Positions 1-7,311 of a stretch of DNA of 37,045 bases are shown here, piece by piece. The stretch's first letter is position 1. Each line of letters begins with the position of its first letter. The position numbers and the translations under genes were made by a program. Source of the stretch: Thermodesulfovibrionales bacterium (GTDB lineage: Bacteria > Nitrospirota > Thermodesulfovibrionia > Thermodesulfovibrionales > SM23-35); contig JAVHLL010000028.1 of assembly GCA_031082155.1 (NCBI GenBank), forward strand, positions 1-37,045, in the 5' to 3' direction. Below the pieces are notes generated by a model that saw only the letters and a list, made by a program, of their open reading frames with translations, did no database searches and was not told the DNA's origin.

Positions 1-177
1 ACACCCTTTTATTTTTTACCTCAAGATTTTTACACAGAAGATTTTACGCTACCATGCACTGCAGGCTGCTGTTCCTGTCATGACTGGAAAGCGTATGGAT
101 AAGTTCTCTTCTGAAGAGTGCGAAAAGATTCCGGGTCTCCGTTAGGCATATTGACGGATGGAATAACCGAAGCCTTG

Positions 178-843
178 TTACGGCTCTTCAGTAATATCTG
201 TATGCCTGATCATCTTGCCCTTGCACATATAGATGATCATCTCGGCGATATTGGTTGCATGGTCTGCGATCCGTTCGAGATATTTCGCTATGTAGGTTCT
301 TTTAATAGCCAAGGGGATGATCTTAGGGTCCTGGATCATGAGAGCCAGAAGTTCCTCGAAATTTCTCACAGTGAGTTCGTCGACCTCGTCGTCTTTTTTT
401 ATGACCTCATAAGGTAAACGTGAACACCCGGCAACAAAGGCATCAAGAGCGTCTTTTACCATAGACTGAGCAGCTTCAGCCATCAGAGGTATATTTACAA
501 ATGCCTTCAATTGAGGCTCTTCGTTTAATTCAAGGGCTCTCTCTGCAATGTTGACCGCAAGATCTCCCATCCTCTCGAGGTCAGTGGTTATCTTCATGGC
601 GGTGGTGATGAGCCTCAGGTCCCGTGCCATAGGCTGCCTGAGGGCGATCAGCCGTACACATTCCTCGTCGATGCTTACGTCGAGTGCGTTGACGAGATGA
701 TCATTTTTGATGACCTCTTTCGCCAATTCACTGTCTCTTTCAACCAATGCTTTGACAGAATTCCGGATAGCGGTCTCCACCATCAATCCGAGTTTTAAAA
801 CCCTTTCCTTTAACGCTATTAATTCGTTATCAAAGATTGCCAT
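178..843 (-). CDS. phoU: PhoU phosphate-signalling regulator
   Basis: A 221-residue protein of normal PhoU length with two PhoU helical-bundle repeats (roughly residues 10-100 and 115-205). Each carries the acidic metal-binding signature of the family, seen as DLERMGDLAVNIAE near residue 90 and YLERIADHATNIAE near residue 190. PhoU links the PstSCAB transporter to the PhoR kinase and keeps the Pho regulon off when phosphate is plentiful. Its ATG shares one base with the pstB stop codon (TAATG), so it is translationally coupled as the last gene of pstSCAB-phoU. A second, DUF47-type PhoU-like protein is encoded next to pit; this one is the Pst/PhoR partner by context. Bases 1-177 downstream hold no gene I can support. 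Confidence 0.97.
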   Translation of the reverse strand: MAIFDNELIALKERVLKLGLMVETAIRNSVKALVERDSELAKEVIKNDHLVNALDVSIDEECVRLIALRQPMARDLRLITTAMKITTDLERMGDLAVNIAERALELNEEPQLKAFVNIPLMAEAAQSMVKDALDAFVAGCSRLPYEVIKKDDEVDELTVRNFEELLALMIQDPKIIPLAIKRTYIAKYLERIADHATNIAEMIIYMCKGKMIRHTDITEEP

Positions 844-1607
844 TATCCGAACCTTCCTGTGATATATTCTTCTGTAAGCTTGTTCCTGGGGTTGACAAAT
901 ATGGTGTCAGTATCCCCGAACTCAACGAGTTCTCCAAGATACATGAAGGCTGTATATTTCGATATCCGGGCTGCCTGCTGCATATTGTGAGTCACTATTA
1001 TTATCGTAACAGTTTTCTGGAGCTCCTGCAGCAGATTTTCGATGTTTGCGGTTGATATAGGGTCCAAAGCCGATGTCGGTTCGTCAAAGAGAAGCACTTC
1101 AGGTTCCTGCGCAAGTGACCGTGCGATACAGAGCCTCTGCATCTGCCCTCCGGACAGACTCATGCCTGATTCGTTGAGTTTATCCTTCACCTCTTTCCAT
1201 AAATCTGCCCTGACAAGGGCGTTTTCAACAATGCCGTCAAGCTGGCTTTTCTTTTTTATACCCCGGAGCTTTGGGCCGTATGCAACGTTCTCATATACAG
1301 AATTCGGAAAAGGGTTGGGTTTCTGAAAAACCATGCCCACTCTTTTGCGCAGTTCGATAACGTCAGCGTCCCTTTGATAAATGTTTACCCCACGGAACAA
1401 TGTTTCGCCTTCTACCCATGAAGAGACGATCAGGTCGTTCATCCTGTTCAGTGCCCTGAGCAGGGTCGATTTGCCGCAGCCCGAGGGCCCTATGATAGCG
1501 GTTATTTTACTGGCTTCAATATCCACTGTTACATTCCTGACAGCGGCGAAGTCTCCGTAATGGATGCTGAAATTTCTTATCTCGAATATTGCATTGCTCT
1601 CTACCAT
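843..1607 (-). CDS. pstB: Phosphate ABC transporter ATP-binding protein PstB
   Basis: A 254-residue ATPase that powers high-affinity phosphate import at the inner membrane. Walker A is GPSGCGKST at residues 40-48, followed by an ABC signature (LSGGQMQRL) and Walker B ([11 protein letters not shown]). The frame stays open upstream to 1946, but that extension lies inside pstA and has no family similarity. The start at 1607 ([13 protein letters not shown]) gives the usual length and has AGAGGA upstream, so I use it. It overlaps the pstA end by 7 nt, typical of coupled pst genes. Nothing is missing from the catalytic motifs. Confidence 0.97.
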   Translation of the reverse strand: MVESNAIFEIRNFSIHYGDFAAVRNVTVDIEASKITAIIGPSGCGKSTLLRALNRMNDLIVSSWVEGETLFRGVNIYQRDADVIELRKRVGMVFQKPNPFPNSVYENVAYGPKLRGIKKKSQLDGIVENALVRADLWKEVKDKLNESGMSLSGGQMQRLCIARSLAQEPEVLLFDEPTSALDPISTANIENLLQELQKTVTIIIVTHNMQQAARISKYTAFMYLGELVEFGDTDTIFVNPRNKLTEEYITGRFG

Positions 1608-2503
1608 GTTCTCTTTTTCCTCTGTCTTGAACGTAAAATAATTCCCAGGAAGTTCATTCCGAGTACCAGCATAATTAATATCAAAGCGGTTCCGTATTGT
1701 ATCGGTCTTGTCTCTTCTATGTGAGTGCCTGCGGTTGCGAGCACGTAAATATGGTAGGGCAGAGCCATAATTGGTTCCAGTAATGACCGCGGCACCCCCG
1801 GAGTGAAGAAAGCAGCAGCGGTAAACATAATAGGGGCGGTTTCCCCGGCTACCTTGGCTGTTCCGAGGATTGCCCCTGTCAGGATTCCCGGCATGGCAGT
1901 AGGCAGGATAACCTTTCTGATCGTCTGCCATTTTGTGGCGCCGCATGCCAGCGAAGCCTCTTTAAAACTGTAGGGAACAGACTTAAGAGACTCCTCCGAC
2001 GTAGAAATAATATAGGGAAGTACCATAATAGCAAGGGTCAGAGAGCCCGCCAGAAGACTCATGCCGAAGTTGAAGGCTACGACAAAGACTGCAAGACCGA
2101 AGAGACCGAAGACAACCGATGGAACCCCTGCGAGGGTATAAATAGACATCATCACAATTTTCAGGAGCAAGCCGGGTTTTGAATATTCCGAAAGAAAAAT
2201 TGCTGTTGTCACACCGACAGGTATCACTACAACCATGCAGAAAAGTGTCAGCAGGACGGTGCCGATAATGACCGGAAAAATTCCTCCCTTTGTCATCGCA
2301 TCGACAGGCGGCTGGGTAATGAATTCCCAGCTTAGAATATTAATTCCTTGATATGCCACAAAAAAAAGAATAATAAACAGAATCAGGGCTCCCATGAATC
2401 CCATTACCCGGATAAGAGAAAGGAAGAAACCCTGTTTCAGGTCAAATTTGTGCTTTTTCAATAACTCTGTATTCTTTTGGTTTGCAGTATTTTCTGCCAT
2501 CAA
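1601..2503 (-). CDS. pstA: Phosphate ABC transporter permease PstA
   Basis: A 300-residue inner-membrane permease with about six hydrophobic segments and a basic, soluble N-terminus of about 25 residues. The binding-protein-dependent transport EAA loop is visible as [20 protein letters not shown] before the last membrane spans. It forms the heteromeric channel with PstC. It overlaps pstC by 4 nt and pstB by 7 nt, so the three are one translational unit. The ending [10 protein letters not shown] is a short basic cytoplasmic tail. Confidence 0.96.
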   Translation of the reverse strand: MMAENTANQKNTELLKKHKFDLKQGFFLSLIRVMGFMGALILFIILFFVAYQGINILSWEFITQPPVDAMTKGGIFPVIIGTVLLTLFCMVVVIPVGVTTAIFLSEYSKPGLLLKIVMMSIYTLAGVPSVVFGLFGLAVFVVAFNFGMSLLAGSLTLAIMVLPYIISTSEESLKSVPYSFKEASLACGATKWQTIRKVILPTAMPGILTGAILGTAKVAGETAPIMFTAAAFFTPGVPRSLLEPIMALPYHIYVLATAGTHIEETRPIQYGTALILIMLVLGMNFLGIILRSRQRKKRTW

Positions 2504-3492
2504 ATTTTTTCCCCTATTCGCACGGACCTGTACTTTTTGGAAATAAAATCAGAGATTAAACTCAGGATGAAAGTCATGAGAAACAAAATAGCTCCCACAC
2601 CGAATAAGGCGTGATAGTGCAAACTCCGGTAGGGCGCTTCGGCCATTTCAGCAGCGATAGCGGACGGCATGGGTCTTGCCGGATCAAATATCCATTCAGG
2701 AATAACAGCAGCACCTCCTGCCACCATGAGAACAATCATGGTCTCTCCGATAATCGTTCCGATGCCGAGAATAACGGCGACACTCAATCCGGACACTGAT
2801 GCAGGGACAACCACTCTCCAGATTGTTTCCCATTTATTTGCTCCGAGAGAATAGGACGCTTCACGATAGGTGCGCGGAACTGCGGTCAGGGCATCCTCTG
2901 CAATACTCGAAATGACCGGTATCGCCCTTACTGTAAGCATCAATGCTGCGGTGGATATGTTCAGCCCTGATGCGATAAACAGTTTGTCATAACAGAAATC
3001 TGCAAGCGTCGTTGAGAGATATGGCAGGTTTGTGCTTCTCAGTATTTCAGGAAGCTTTTCGGAAAGGATGGGAGAGAGCCAATTGGAGAGAATGGGTGCA
3101 ATGATGACCATTCCGAAAAATCCAAGCACGACCGAGGGGAAACTCGCAAGCATTTCAATAAGCGGTTTCAGGAACTCTTTGACTTTGTGATTGGCGACCT
3201 CTGCGATATAGATTGCAGTCGCCAGGCCTAAGGGTATTGCCATGACAGCGGTGAGCACTGTTACCGCGAGGGTGCCGATAACGAGCGGCAACATGCCGAA
3301 GCTCGCCGGATCATAGGTCGGATACCACGCTTTCCCGAAAAGAACGGTGAGGACACCTTCTCGGTAAAAGATGTAAAATGCTTCTTTAAAGAGAAAAATA
3401 GCGATAAGAAGCAATAGGATGACCGATGTCAGCCCCACCGCGCTTACAATTATTTCAACCGTCTTTTCTTTTTTCTGCCAGTATAATTTCAT
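2500..3492 (-). CDS. pstC: Phosphate ABC transporter permease PstC
   Basis: A 330-residue permease with about six membrane segments and the EAA-type loop (REASYSLGANKWETIWRVVV). It pairs with PstA. It is about 30 residues longer than PstA because of a periplasmic stretch around residues 140-175 that contains a Cys (ADFCYDKL). The gap to pstS upstream is 73 bp and contains a strong hairpin, whereas the downstream junctions overlap. AAGAGG upstream of the ATG serves as a ribosome-binding site. Confidence 0.96.
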   Translation of the reverse strand: MKLYWQKKEKTVEIIVSAVGLTSVILLLLIAIFLFKEAFYIFYREGVLTVLFGKAWYPTYDPASFGMLPLVIGTLAVTVLTAVMAIPLGLATAIYIAEVANHKVKEFLKPLIEMLASFPSVVLGFFGMVIIAPILSNWLSPILSEKLPEILRSTNLPYLSTTLADFCYDKLFIASGLNISTAALMLTVRAIPVISSIAEDALTAVPRTYREASYSLGANKWETIWRVVVPASVSGLSVAVILGIGTIIGETMIVLMVAGGAAVIPEWIFDPARPMPSAIAAEMAEAPYRSLHYHALFGVGAILFLMTFILSLISDFISKKYRSVRIGEKI

Positions 3493-3508
3493 TCGTTCCT
3501 CTTCTTAA

Positions 3509-3542
3509 ACAGGGGAAGGAACCATCCGGTTCCTTCCCCTGT
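3509..3542 (-). promoter_or_regulatory. Perfect 15-bp hairpin between pstS and pstC
   Basis: Two perfectly complementary 15-nt arms (3509-3523 and 3528-3542) enclose a 4-nt loop. Read on the pst strand, the right arm is followed only by TTTAAG, so this is not a full intrinsic terminator. Intercistronic hairpins behind the first gene of binding-protein operons are known to protect the upstream mRNA or to attenuate transcription, which would give more PstS than PstCAB. That role is inferred here; the hairpin itself is plain in the sequence. Confidence 0.8.
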
Positions 3543-3565
3543 GTGAATCGATTCCTTCCGATTTT

Positions 3566-4381
3566 TTAATGAATGCTTACGTATTTCACTTCATTAACGA
3601 CCTTCTGGCCTTCTTTTGAAAGCATGAAGTCAATGAATTTTGCAATGGTACCCGCGGGCTTTCCCTTTGTATACATGAGCAATGGTCTTGCAATCGGCCA
3701 TGAACCATCACGCACACTCGCGGCTGTTGCAGTTTTGCCCCCGACTTTCAAGGCCTTCACGGATTTGTCCGTGTAACCGATTCCGATATACCCGATGGCA
3801 AATTTATTCTGTGCAACCGTCTGCACAGCCTGACCGTTGGATGCAACCAAAAGTGCATCAGCTCTCACCCTGTCACCCTTTAATACTTTTTCTTCCCATA
3901 CTTCATAAGTGCCCGAGCTTGTGTCCCTTGAAACTACGGAGACAGGCCGATTCGGTCCGCCGAGTTCCTTCCAGCTTTTAATCTTTCCGTTATAAACGTC
4001 CCTGAGCTGTTCCATGGTGATGTCGGTGAGTTTCATGGAAGGGTGGACAACCGGTATAATGCCGTCAAGCGCAACCTTATGTCCGGTCAAGGTGATCCCC
4101 TTTGCTTTTCCTGAAGCCACTTCCTTGTCTTTTGCTTCCCTCGAACTCGTTGCTATATGGGTTGTGCCGTCGATAAGTGCTTTGATACCGGTTCCCGAAC
4201 CGCTGCCTGATACAAAAATCTTTGTATCGGCATGCTTTTTCATATAGACCTCTGCGGCTTTTTGAGCTACAGGCAGCACTGTGGTGGAACCATCAATTTT
4301 CAGGTCCTCTCCAAAAGAGAGCCCTGCAAGAGAGAATACTATCAAGCCTGCGAATACAGCCGTTAAAAATCTTTTCATCAT
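3566..4381 (-). CDS. pstS: Periplasmic phosphate-binding protein PstS
   Basis: A 271-residue substrate-binding protein of the PstS family. An N-terminal signal peptide (KRF followed by a hydrophobic stretch, likely cleaved near LSFG-EDLK at about residue 24) sends it to the periplasm. The mature protein opens with KIDGSTTVLPVAQ, which carries the phosphate-contacting Ser/Thr motif, and later shows SGSGSGTGIKAL and SRDTSSGTYEVW, both typical PstS phosphate-binding loops. There is no lipobox Cys. AGGAGG at 4388-4393 is a strong ribosome-binding site. Transcription should start from the four-unit Pho box just upstream. Confidence 0.97.
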   Translation of the reverse strand: MMKRFLTAVFAGLIVFSLAGLSFGEDLKIDGSTTVLPVAQKAAEVYMKKHADTKIFVSGSGSGTGIKALIDGTTHIATSSREAKDKEVASGKAKGITLTGHKVALDGIIPVVHPSMKLTDITMEQLRDVYNGKIKSWKELGGPNRPVSVVSRDTSSGTYEVWEEKVLKGDRVRADALLVASNGQAVQTVAQNKFAIGYIGIGYTDKSVKALKVGGKTATAASVRDGSWPIARPLLMYTKGKPAGTIAKFIDFMLSKEGQKVVNEVKYVSIH

Positions 4382-4403
4382 TCCATTCCTCCTTCTTGTT
4401 TTT

Positions 4404-4458
4404 ACCTTACTACGAGATTGTTACAGGTTTGTTACAGTTGTGTTAAATTTCTGTTACA
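4404..4458 (-). promoter_or_regulatory. PhoB-type promoter of pstS: four Pho-box units plus -10
   Basis: On the plus strand the units TGTTACA (4419-4425), TGTTACA (4430-4436), TGTTAAA (4441-4447) and TGTTACA (4452-4458) repeat at exactly 11 bp. This is the 7+4 geometry of tandem PhoB-binding half sites. Read toward pstS, 9 bp separate the last unit from the hexamer TAAGGT (4404-4409), which keeps the key -12T, -11A and -7T. There is no separate -35, as expected when PhoB replaces it. The box overlaps the 3' end of the small Cys-rich gene. The same layout recurs at 7257-7311 and 9975-10029. Confidence 0.88.
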
Positions 4459-4658
4459 TAGCTCACCCCCCTGAGCACTTTGGATAAAAATATCGGACAA
4501 TTGTCATAGTTATCAGTGCTGCAACAGGCTGCCCTTCTATTGCCGTCAATTATCATCGATGAAAGAGAAGCCATGCATACTGTTTTGCCATTATACGGGC
4601 AACCGGTATCAAAGGCCATAATCCTGCTGTTCTCTGCTTTTGTTCTTATCATTTCCAT
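4443..4658 (-). CDS. Small five-cysteine protein, function unknown
   Basis: A 71-residue protein with Cys20, Cys28, Cys45, Cys46 and Cys54 in a C-x7-C ... CC-x7-C pattern (CPYNGKTVC, then CCSTDNYDNC). The spacing suggests a small metal- or cluster-binding module, and I recall similar short Cys-motif proteins from Deltaproteobacteria and relatives, although I cannot name the family. The frame is open up to 4751, but AAGGAG at 4666-4671 fits the ATG at 4658. It has no signal peptide and is probably cytoplasmic. Its stop codon lies within the pstS Pho box, so it sits directly upstream of the pst operon on the same strand but is likely a separate transcript. Confidence 0.62.
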   Translation of the reverse strand: MEMIRTKAENSRIMAFDTGCPYNGKTVCMASLSSMIIDGNRRAACCSTDNYDNCPIFLSKVLRGVSYVTEI

Positions 4659-4894
4659 TTCTTTTCTCCTTTCTTTCTCAAAGGTTAACAGGGGAATGTT
4701 ACAGGATGATGAAAGAGAGGTTAAGATTCTGACATGAAATGTAATTTGCATACGTTTATTACCGTCAAAATTCCTTATAGTTACCTACTAATTCTTTCGG
4801 TCGTTGCGTTGTTCCTTTTGAAATCAAGGGGTTGTGAAATGAAACACAATGGCACAAAATATGCTTACTTATGGGAAAGAACGGTAAAAGATAA

Positions 4895-4960
4895 AGCCCC
4901 GAAAATAGGGGCTGGTTCAAGAGAGCGTCCGGAAGATGGCCGGAGTAAACCGGAGGCTCT
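4895..4960 (+). other. Possible structured RNA leader in a 335-bp gene gap
   Basis: Between the Cys-rich gene start (4658) and the small gene at 4994 I see no convincing gene. The stretch does hold stacked pairing potential: AGCCCC (4895-4900) with GGGGCT (4908-4913), then AGAGC (4922-4926) with GCTCT (4956-4960). Inside the second stem, TCCGG (4928-4932) can pair with either of two CCGGA copies (4940-4944 or 4950-4954), which would allow two alternative folds. It ends about 30 nt before the small gene. It matches no riboswitch consensus I could recall, including GEMM, moco and cobalamin. A short frame (ATG 4839 to stop 4973) crosses it, so coding cannot be excluded. Confidence 0.3.
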
Positions 4961-4993
4961 GTATGGGAAATGAAAAAGAAAGGGGTGAGGAGA

Positions 4994-5227
4994 ATGAATC
5001 ATCTGGATATGGATGCGATCAGTGATATTGTAGCAAAATACGGGTATGTGGAATGGGTGCTTGTTGGTTTTACTCCGGCAAGGGAGTATACGATATTTTC
5101 GTATTTTACCGATCCGTCGGCAATTCCTGTTTTCAGGGCTGTTCTGTTGTCTATGCTGAGGATGGTTGAACGTTCCCTTGAAGACGACCCCGGCGGGTCA
5201 TATGTGAGGAGTTGCGGTACATGCTGA
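4994..5227 (+). CDS. Small hypothetical protein
   Basis: A 77-residue acidic protein beginning MNHLDMDAISDI and ending SYVRSCGTC. GGGGTG seven nt upstream of the ATG at 4994 fits a ribosome-binding site. An ATG at 4970 in the same frame would add eight basic residues and overlap the stop of an upstream short frame (ATGA). There is no signal peptide or clear membrane segment. The C-terminal C-x2-C could bind metal or be coincidental. I do not recognise a family. It converges on the glycosyltransferase gene with about 70 bp between the stops. Confidence 0.45.
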   Translation: MNHLDMDAISDIVAKYGYVEWVLVGFTPAREYTIFSYFTDPSAIPVFRAVLLSMLRMVERSLEDDPGGSYVRSCGTC

Positions 5228-5295
5228 CAGTAAGAAGCGAGTGGAATGTCTCAGGCAGAGATGTTTCCACTGAATTTGTGCTCGTCATGGACCGA

Positions 5296-6546
5296 TCAGG
5301 CGAACCGGGCCTTGATGGCATCGGTAAGCCTGTATGTCCATGACCATCCGGTTTCTTTACAGGGCAAGAGAAAAGAGTCTTTCCCGATGATATATCTGTT
5401 CCCTCTCCATACTACAGTATTGGACAGTATCGGCACAAACCAGATAATGCCAATAATCATATCCTTAACCGGAGAGAGAAAATAGAGCAAAGAACGCATT
5501 GGCGCCCTGATAATCCTTCCGATATAGAGATCACCCATGATCTTTATGCAGCTTGATGCGACCAATAGAGACGCGGTTATTTTTGAAGGTCCCCAAAGGA
5601 ACATCGGAATTGATGACAAGAAGACAGGGTTCCCGATCAATTCAGAAAAGTATCGAAAACCGCCTATTCTCCATCTCAGTTTACCCCAACGTATGTGCCT
5701 GTTCAGGAATTTCCGTATCCCCCAGTAATGATTCACATTCCGGACCATATAGTGTGAAAGTACAACCTTTTTCCCTGTTTCCTTAATCTTTTTCCCTATA
5801 AGATAGTCTTCTGCAAGGACATCCTTCACCGCAGGAAATCCCCCGACAGCTTCAAGATCTCTTTTCCTCATGAGCATTGATTTTCCCACCACACAGGGCA
5901 TCTTCAGAAACCGGTCAAGGAAACAGACGCTTCCCATTATGAACGAATTCAGGTGGAGGTTCTCAAATACTGAACCGAGCGTGCGGCCCCCTGTGCCCTG
6001 TATGAGATTACTCACCAGTCCGACACCCGGGTCCTGCAGATGCTTCACGATCTCCTGCAGGTAATTTCTGCCGACCAGAACATTGCTGTCACTGATAAGT
6101 ATTGCCTCGTATTTTGAGACGTTATAGGACGGCACAAGATTGTTTATCTTTGGGTTGAGCCCTGCATTGCATCGTTCCACGATAATGGTGATATCTTTTT
6201 CAGGATATTTCTCCTTTATCTTTTTTGCGACCTTATAGGCAGGATCATTATAATCCTGGAGCCCAAAAATAATTTCATACATGGGATAGTCCTGCATACA
6301 AATGCTCGCAAGATTATCGAAGAGATTGTCATCAATTCCCTTGAGAGGCTTGAGAATAGAAATACCGGGGAAAGGTACAGGCAGAGAAAAAGAAGCAGGA
6401 GATGCTCCTTGTGATAAACCTCTTTCTCTTTCTTCTTCTCCTGTTCTTCGTTCCTGCAATTTTTTCCTGATTGCCCAGATCTGCAATCCGTATGCTGCAA
6501 GTCCCGCTATGGTGATAAGAACAAAAATAATAAATACTGTTTCCAT
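5296..6546 (-). CDS. GT21-like membrane glycosyltransferase (ceramide glucosyltransferase/HpnI type)
   Basis: A 416-residue protein: an N-terminal membrane helix (residues 3-25), a GT-A domain, and C-terminal hydrophobic segments (about 305-375). The catalytic signature of family GT21 is in order: SILKPLKGIDDNL (63-75), SDSN with Asp153, AEDYLIG with Asp247, and R-x-x-R-W at 283-287 (RHIRW). Relatives transfer sugar from a nucleotide donor to a lipid (ceramide, diacylglycerol or hopanoid). The acceptor here is not decided by sequence. Its ribosome-binding site (AAAGGAG) is 10 nt downstream of the PHP stop codon, so the two genes are co-transcribed from the Pho-box promoter. That context favours glycolipid synthesis under phosphate limitation. 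Confidence 0.88.
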   Translation of the reverse strand: METVFIIFVLITIAGLAAYGLQIWAIRKKLQERRTGEEERERGLSQGASPASFSLPVPFPGISILKPLKGIDDNLFDNLASICMQDYPMYEIIFGLQDYNDPAYKVAKKIKEKYPEKDITIIVERCNAGLNPKINNLVPSYNVSKYEAILISDSNVLVGRNYLQEIVKHLQDPGVGLVSNLIQGTGGRTLGSVFENLHLNSFIMGSVCFLDRFLKMPCVVGKSMLMRKRDLEAVGGFPAVKDVLAEDYLIGKKIKETGKKVVLSHYMVRNVNHYWGIRKFLNRHIRWGKLRWRIGGFRYFSELIGNPVFLSSIPMFLWGPSKITASLLVASSCIKIMGDLYIGRIIRAPMRSLLYFLSPVKDMIIGIIWFVPILSNTVVWRGNRYIIGKDSFLLPCKETGWSWTYRLTDAIKARFA

Positions 6547-6556
6547 ATCTTCTCCT

Positions 6557-7249
6557 TTAATTCCTGAATAAGGTTATCGCTACTCCTTTGTTGTGCCGGA
6601 TGCATTGTTTTACGGACTCGACCTTCTTCTCGCAGTTTAGAAGCGTCTTCCATGAATAGAGGTGCCGTGTCCTGTGAAAGTCGCTGTTCGCGATATAGGG
6701 ATATTTCTTCAGGCTTATAACATTAAAAACGTCGTCCCGGTTTGCAATTTCCCAGGCGTCGATATATTTGGCGTACTTGTCCCTGTTGTTCCATAGGAAG
6801 AGGGTCTCTCTGATCGTCATTTCTGAAGTATGGTGCGGATGGCAGGCGATTACGAGGGCATCCTGTCCCTTTGCTTCACGGAATATTTTTTCATAACTCC
6901 AGCAGGCGGGGATGAATTCCTTTATGTCGAGAATGAGGATATGGGCCGACTTGTCTGATGAGATATAGTTCTTGCTTATCTCAACCCCGGGAATGATCAG
7001 CATCCCGTATTTGTCATACGCCCGTTCCGCTTCCTGCCTGACATGGGCCATATAGTCATCAAAATTGTTTTCATTCACGGTGAATCTGAAGCGGTGGGCA
7101 AGCTTGCCGAAGGAACTGTCGCCGTTTACCACATGGTCGGTGATGGCGATAACATCAAACCCGGCCTGACCGAAGAGATCGACCGCCCTTCTCAGTTCTA
7201 CCGAGCCATCAGAGTATTTCGTGTGAATGTGGAAATCACACAGTAACAT
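6557..7249 (-). CDS. PHP-domain metal-dependent phosphoesterase
   Basis: A 230-residue stand-alone PHP domain with all canonical metal ligands: H7-x-H9, D14, ITDH with H39, PGVE with E90, HPHH with H137, and SDFH with D190 and H192. It has no polymerase or other fused domain and no signal peptide, so it is cytoplasmic or peripherally membrane-bound. PHP proteins hydrolyse phosphoesters of varied substrates; the substrate is not readable from sequence. Residue 7 is already a ligand, so the ATG at 7249 must be the true start. It lacks a Shine-Dalgarno, and the -10 hexamer is 7 nt away, implying a leaderless mRNA. It heads the operon with the GT21-like gene. Confidence 0.9.
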   Translation of the reverse strand: MLLCDFHIHTKYSDGSVELRRAVDLFGQAGFDVIAITDHVVNGDSSFGKLAHRFRFTVNENNFDDYMAHVRQEAERAYDKYGMLIIPGVEISKNYISSDKSAHILILDIKEFIPACWSYEKIFREAKGQDALVIACHPHHTSEMTIRETLFLWNNRDKYAKYIDAWEIANRDDVFNVISLKKYPYIANSDFHRTRHLYSWKTLLNCEKKVESVKQCIRHNKGVAITLFRN

Positions 7250-7256
7250 TAATATG

Positions 7257-7311
7257 ATAATAAGTTTTTTAAATTACAGGAGTATTACGGTAAGATGAAG
7301 TTTTGATTACA
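7257..7311 (-). promoter_or_regulatory. PhoB-type promoter of the PHP-glycosyltransferase operon
   Basis: Plus-strand units AATTACA (7272-7278), TATTACG (7283-7289), GATGAAG (7294-7300) and GATTACA (7305-7311) sit at exact 11-bp steps. The third plus-strand unit is the most degenerate, as it is at the other two Pho promoters. Nine bp downstream is TATTAT (7257-7262), a 5/6 match to the -10 consensus, followed by 7 nt and the ATG. Spacing is identical to the pstS and porin promoters. The box overlaps the last codons of the GH1 gene. Confidence 0.8.

Noticed and set aside
1608-1946. In-frame N-terminal extension of PstB to 1946
   Set aside because: It lies inside pstA, has no ABC similarity, and the start at 1607 gives the family length with a ribosome-binding site.
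4890-4960. GEMM (c-di-GMP) or other known riboswitch
   Set aside because: The GGCAAACC and GGGACGCAAAGCC signatures are absent; no other known aptamer core was recognised.
4839-4973. 44-residue frame before the small gene at 4994
   Set aside because: Poor ribosome-binding site, no recognisable composition, and the DNA has strong pairing potential better explained as RNA structure; left as uncertain.
5221-5343. 40-residue frame starting ATGCTGA after the small gene
   Set aside because: Stop-start overlap is attractive, but the frame runs antisense into the conserved end of the glycosyltransferase and has no family support.
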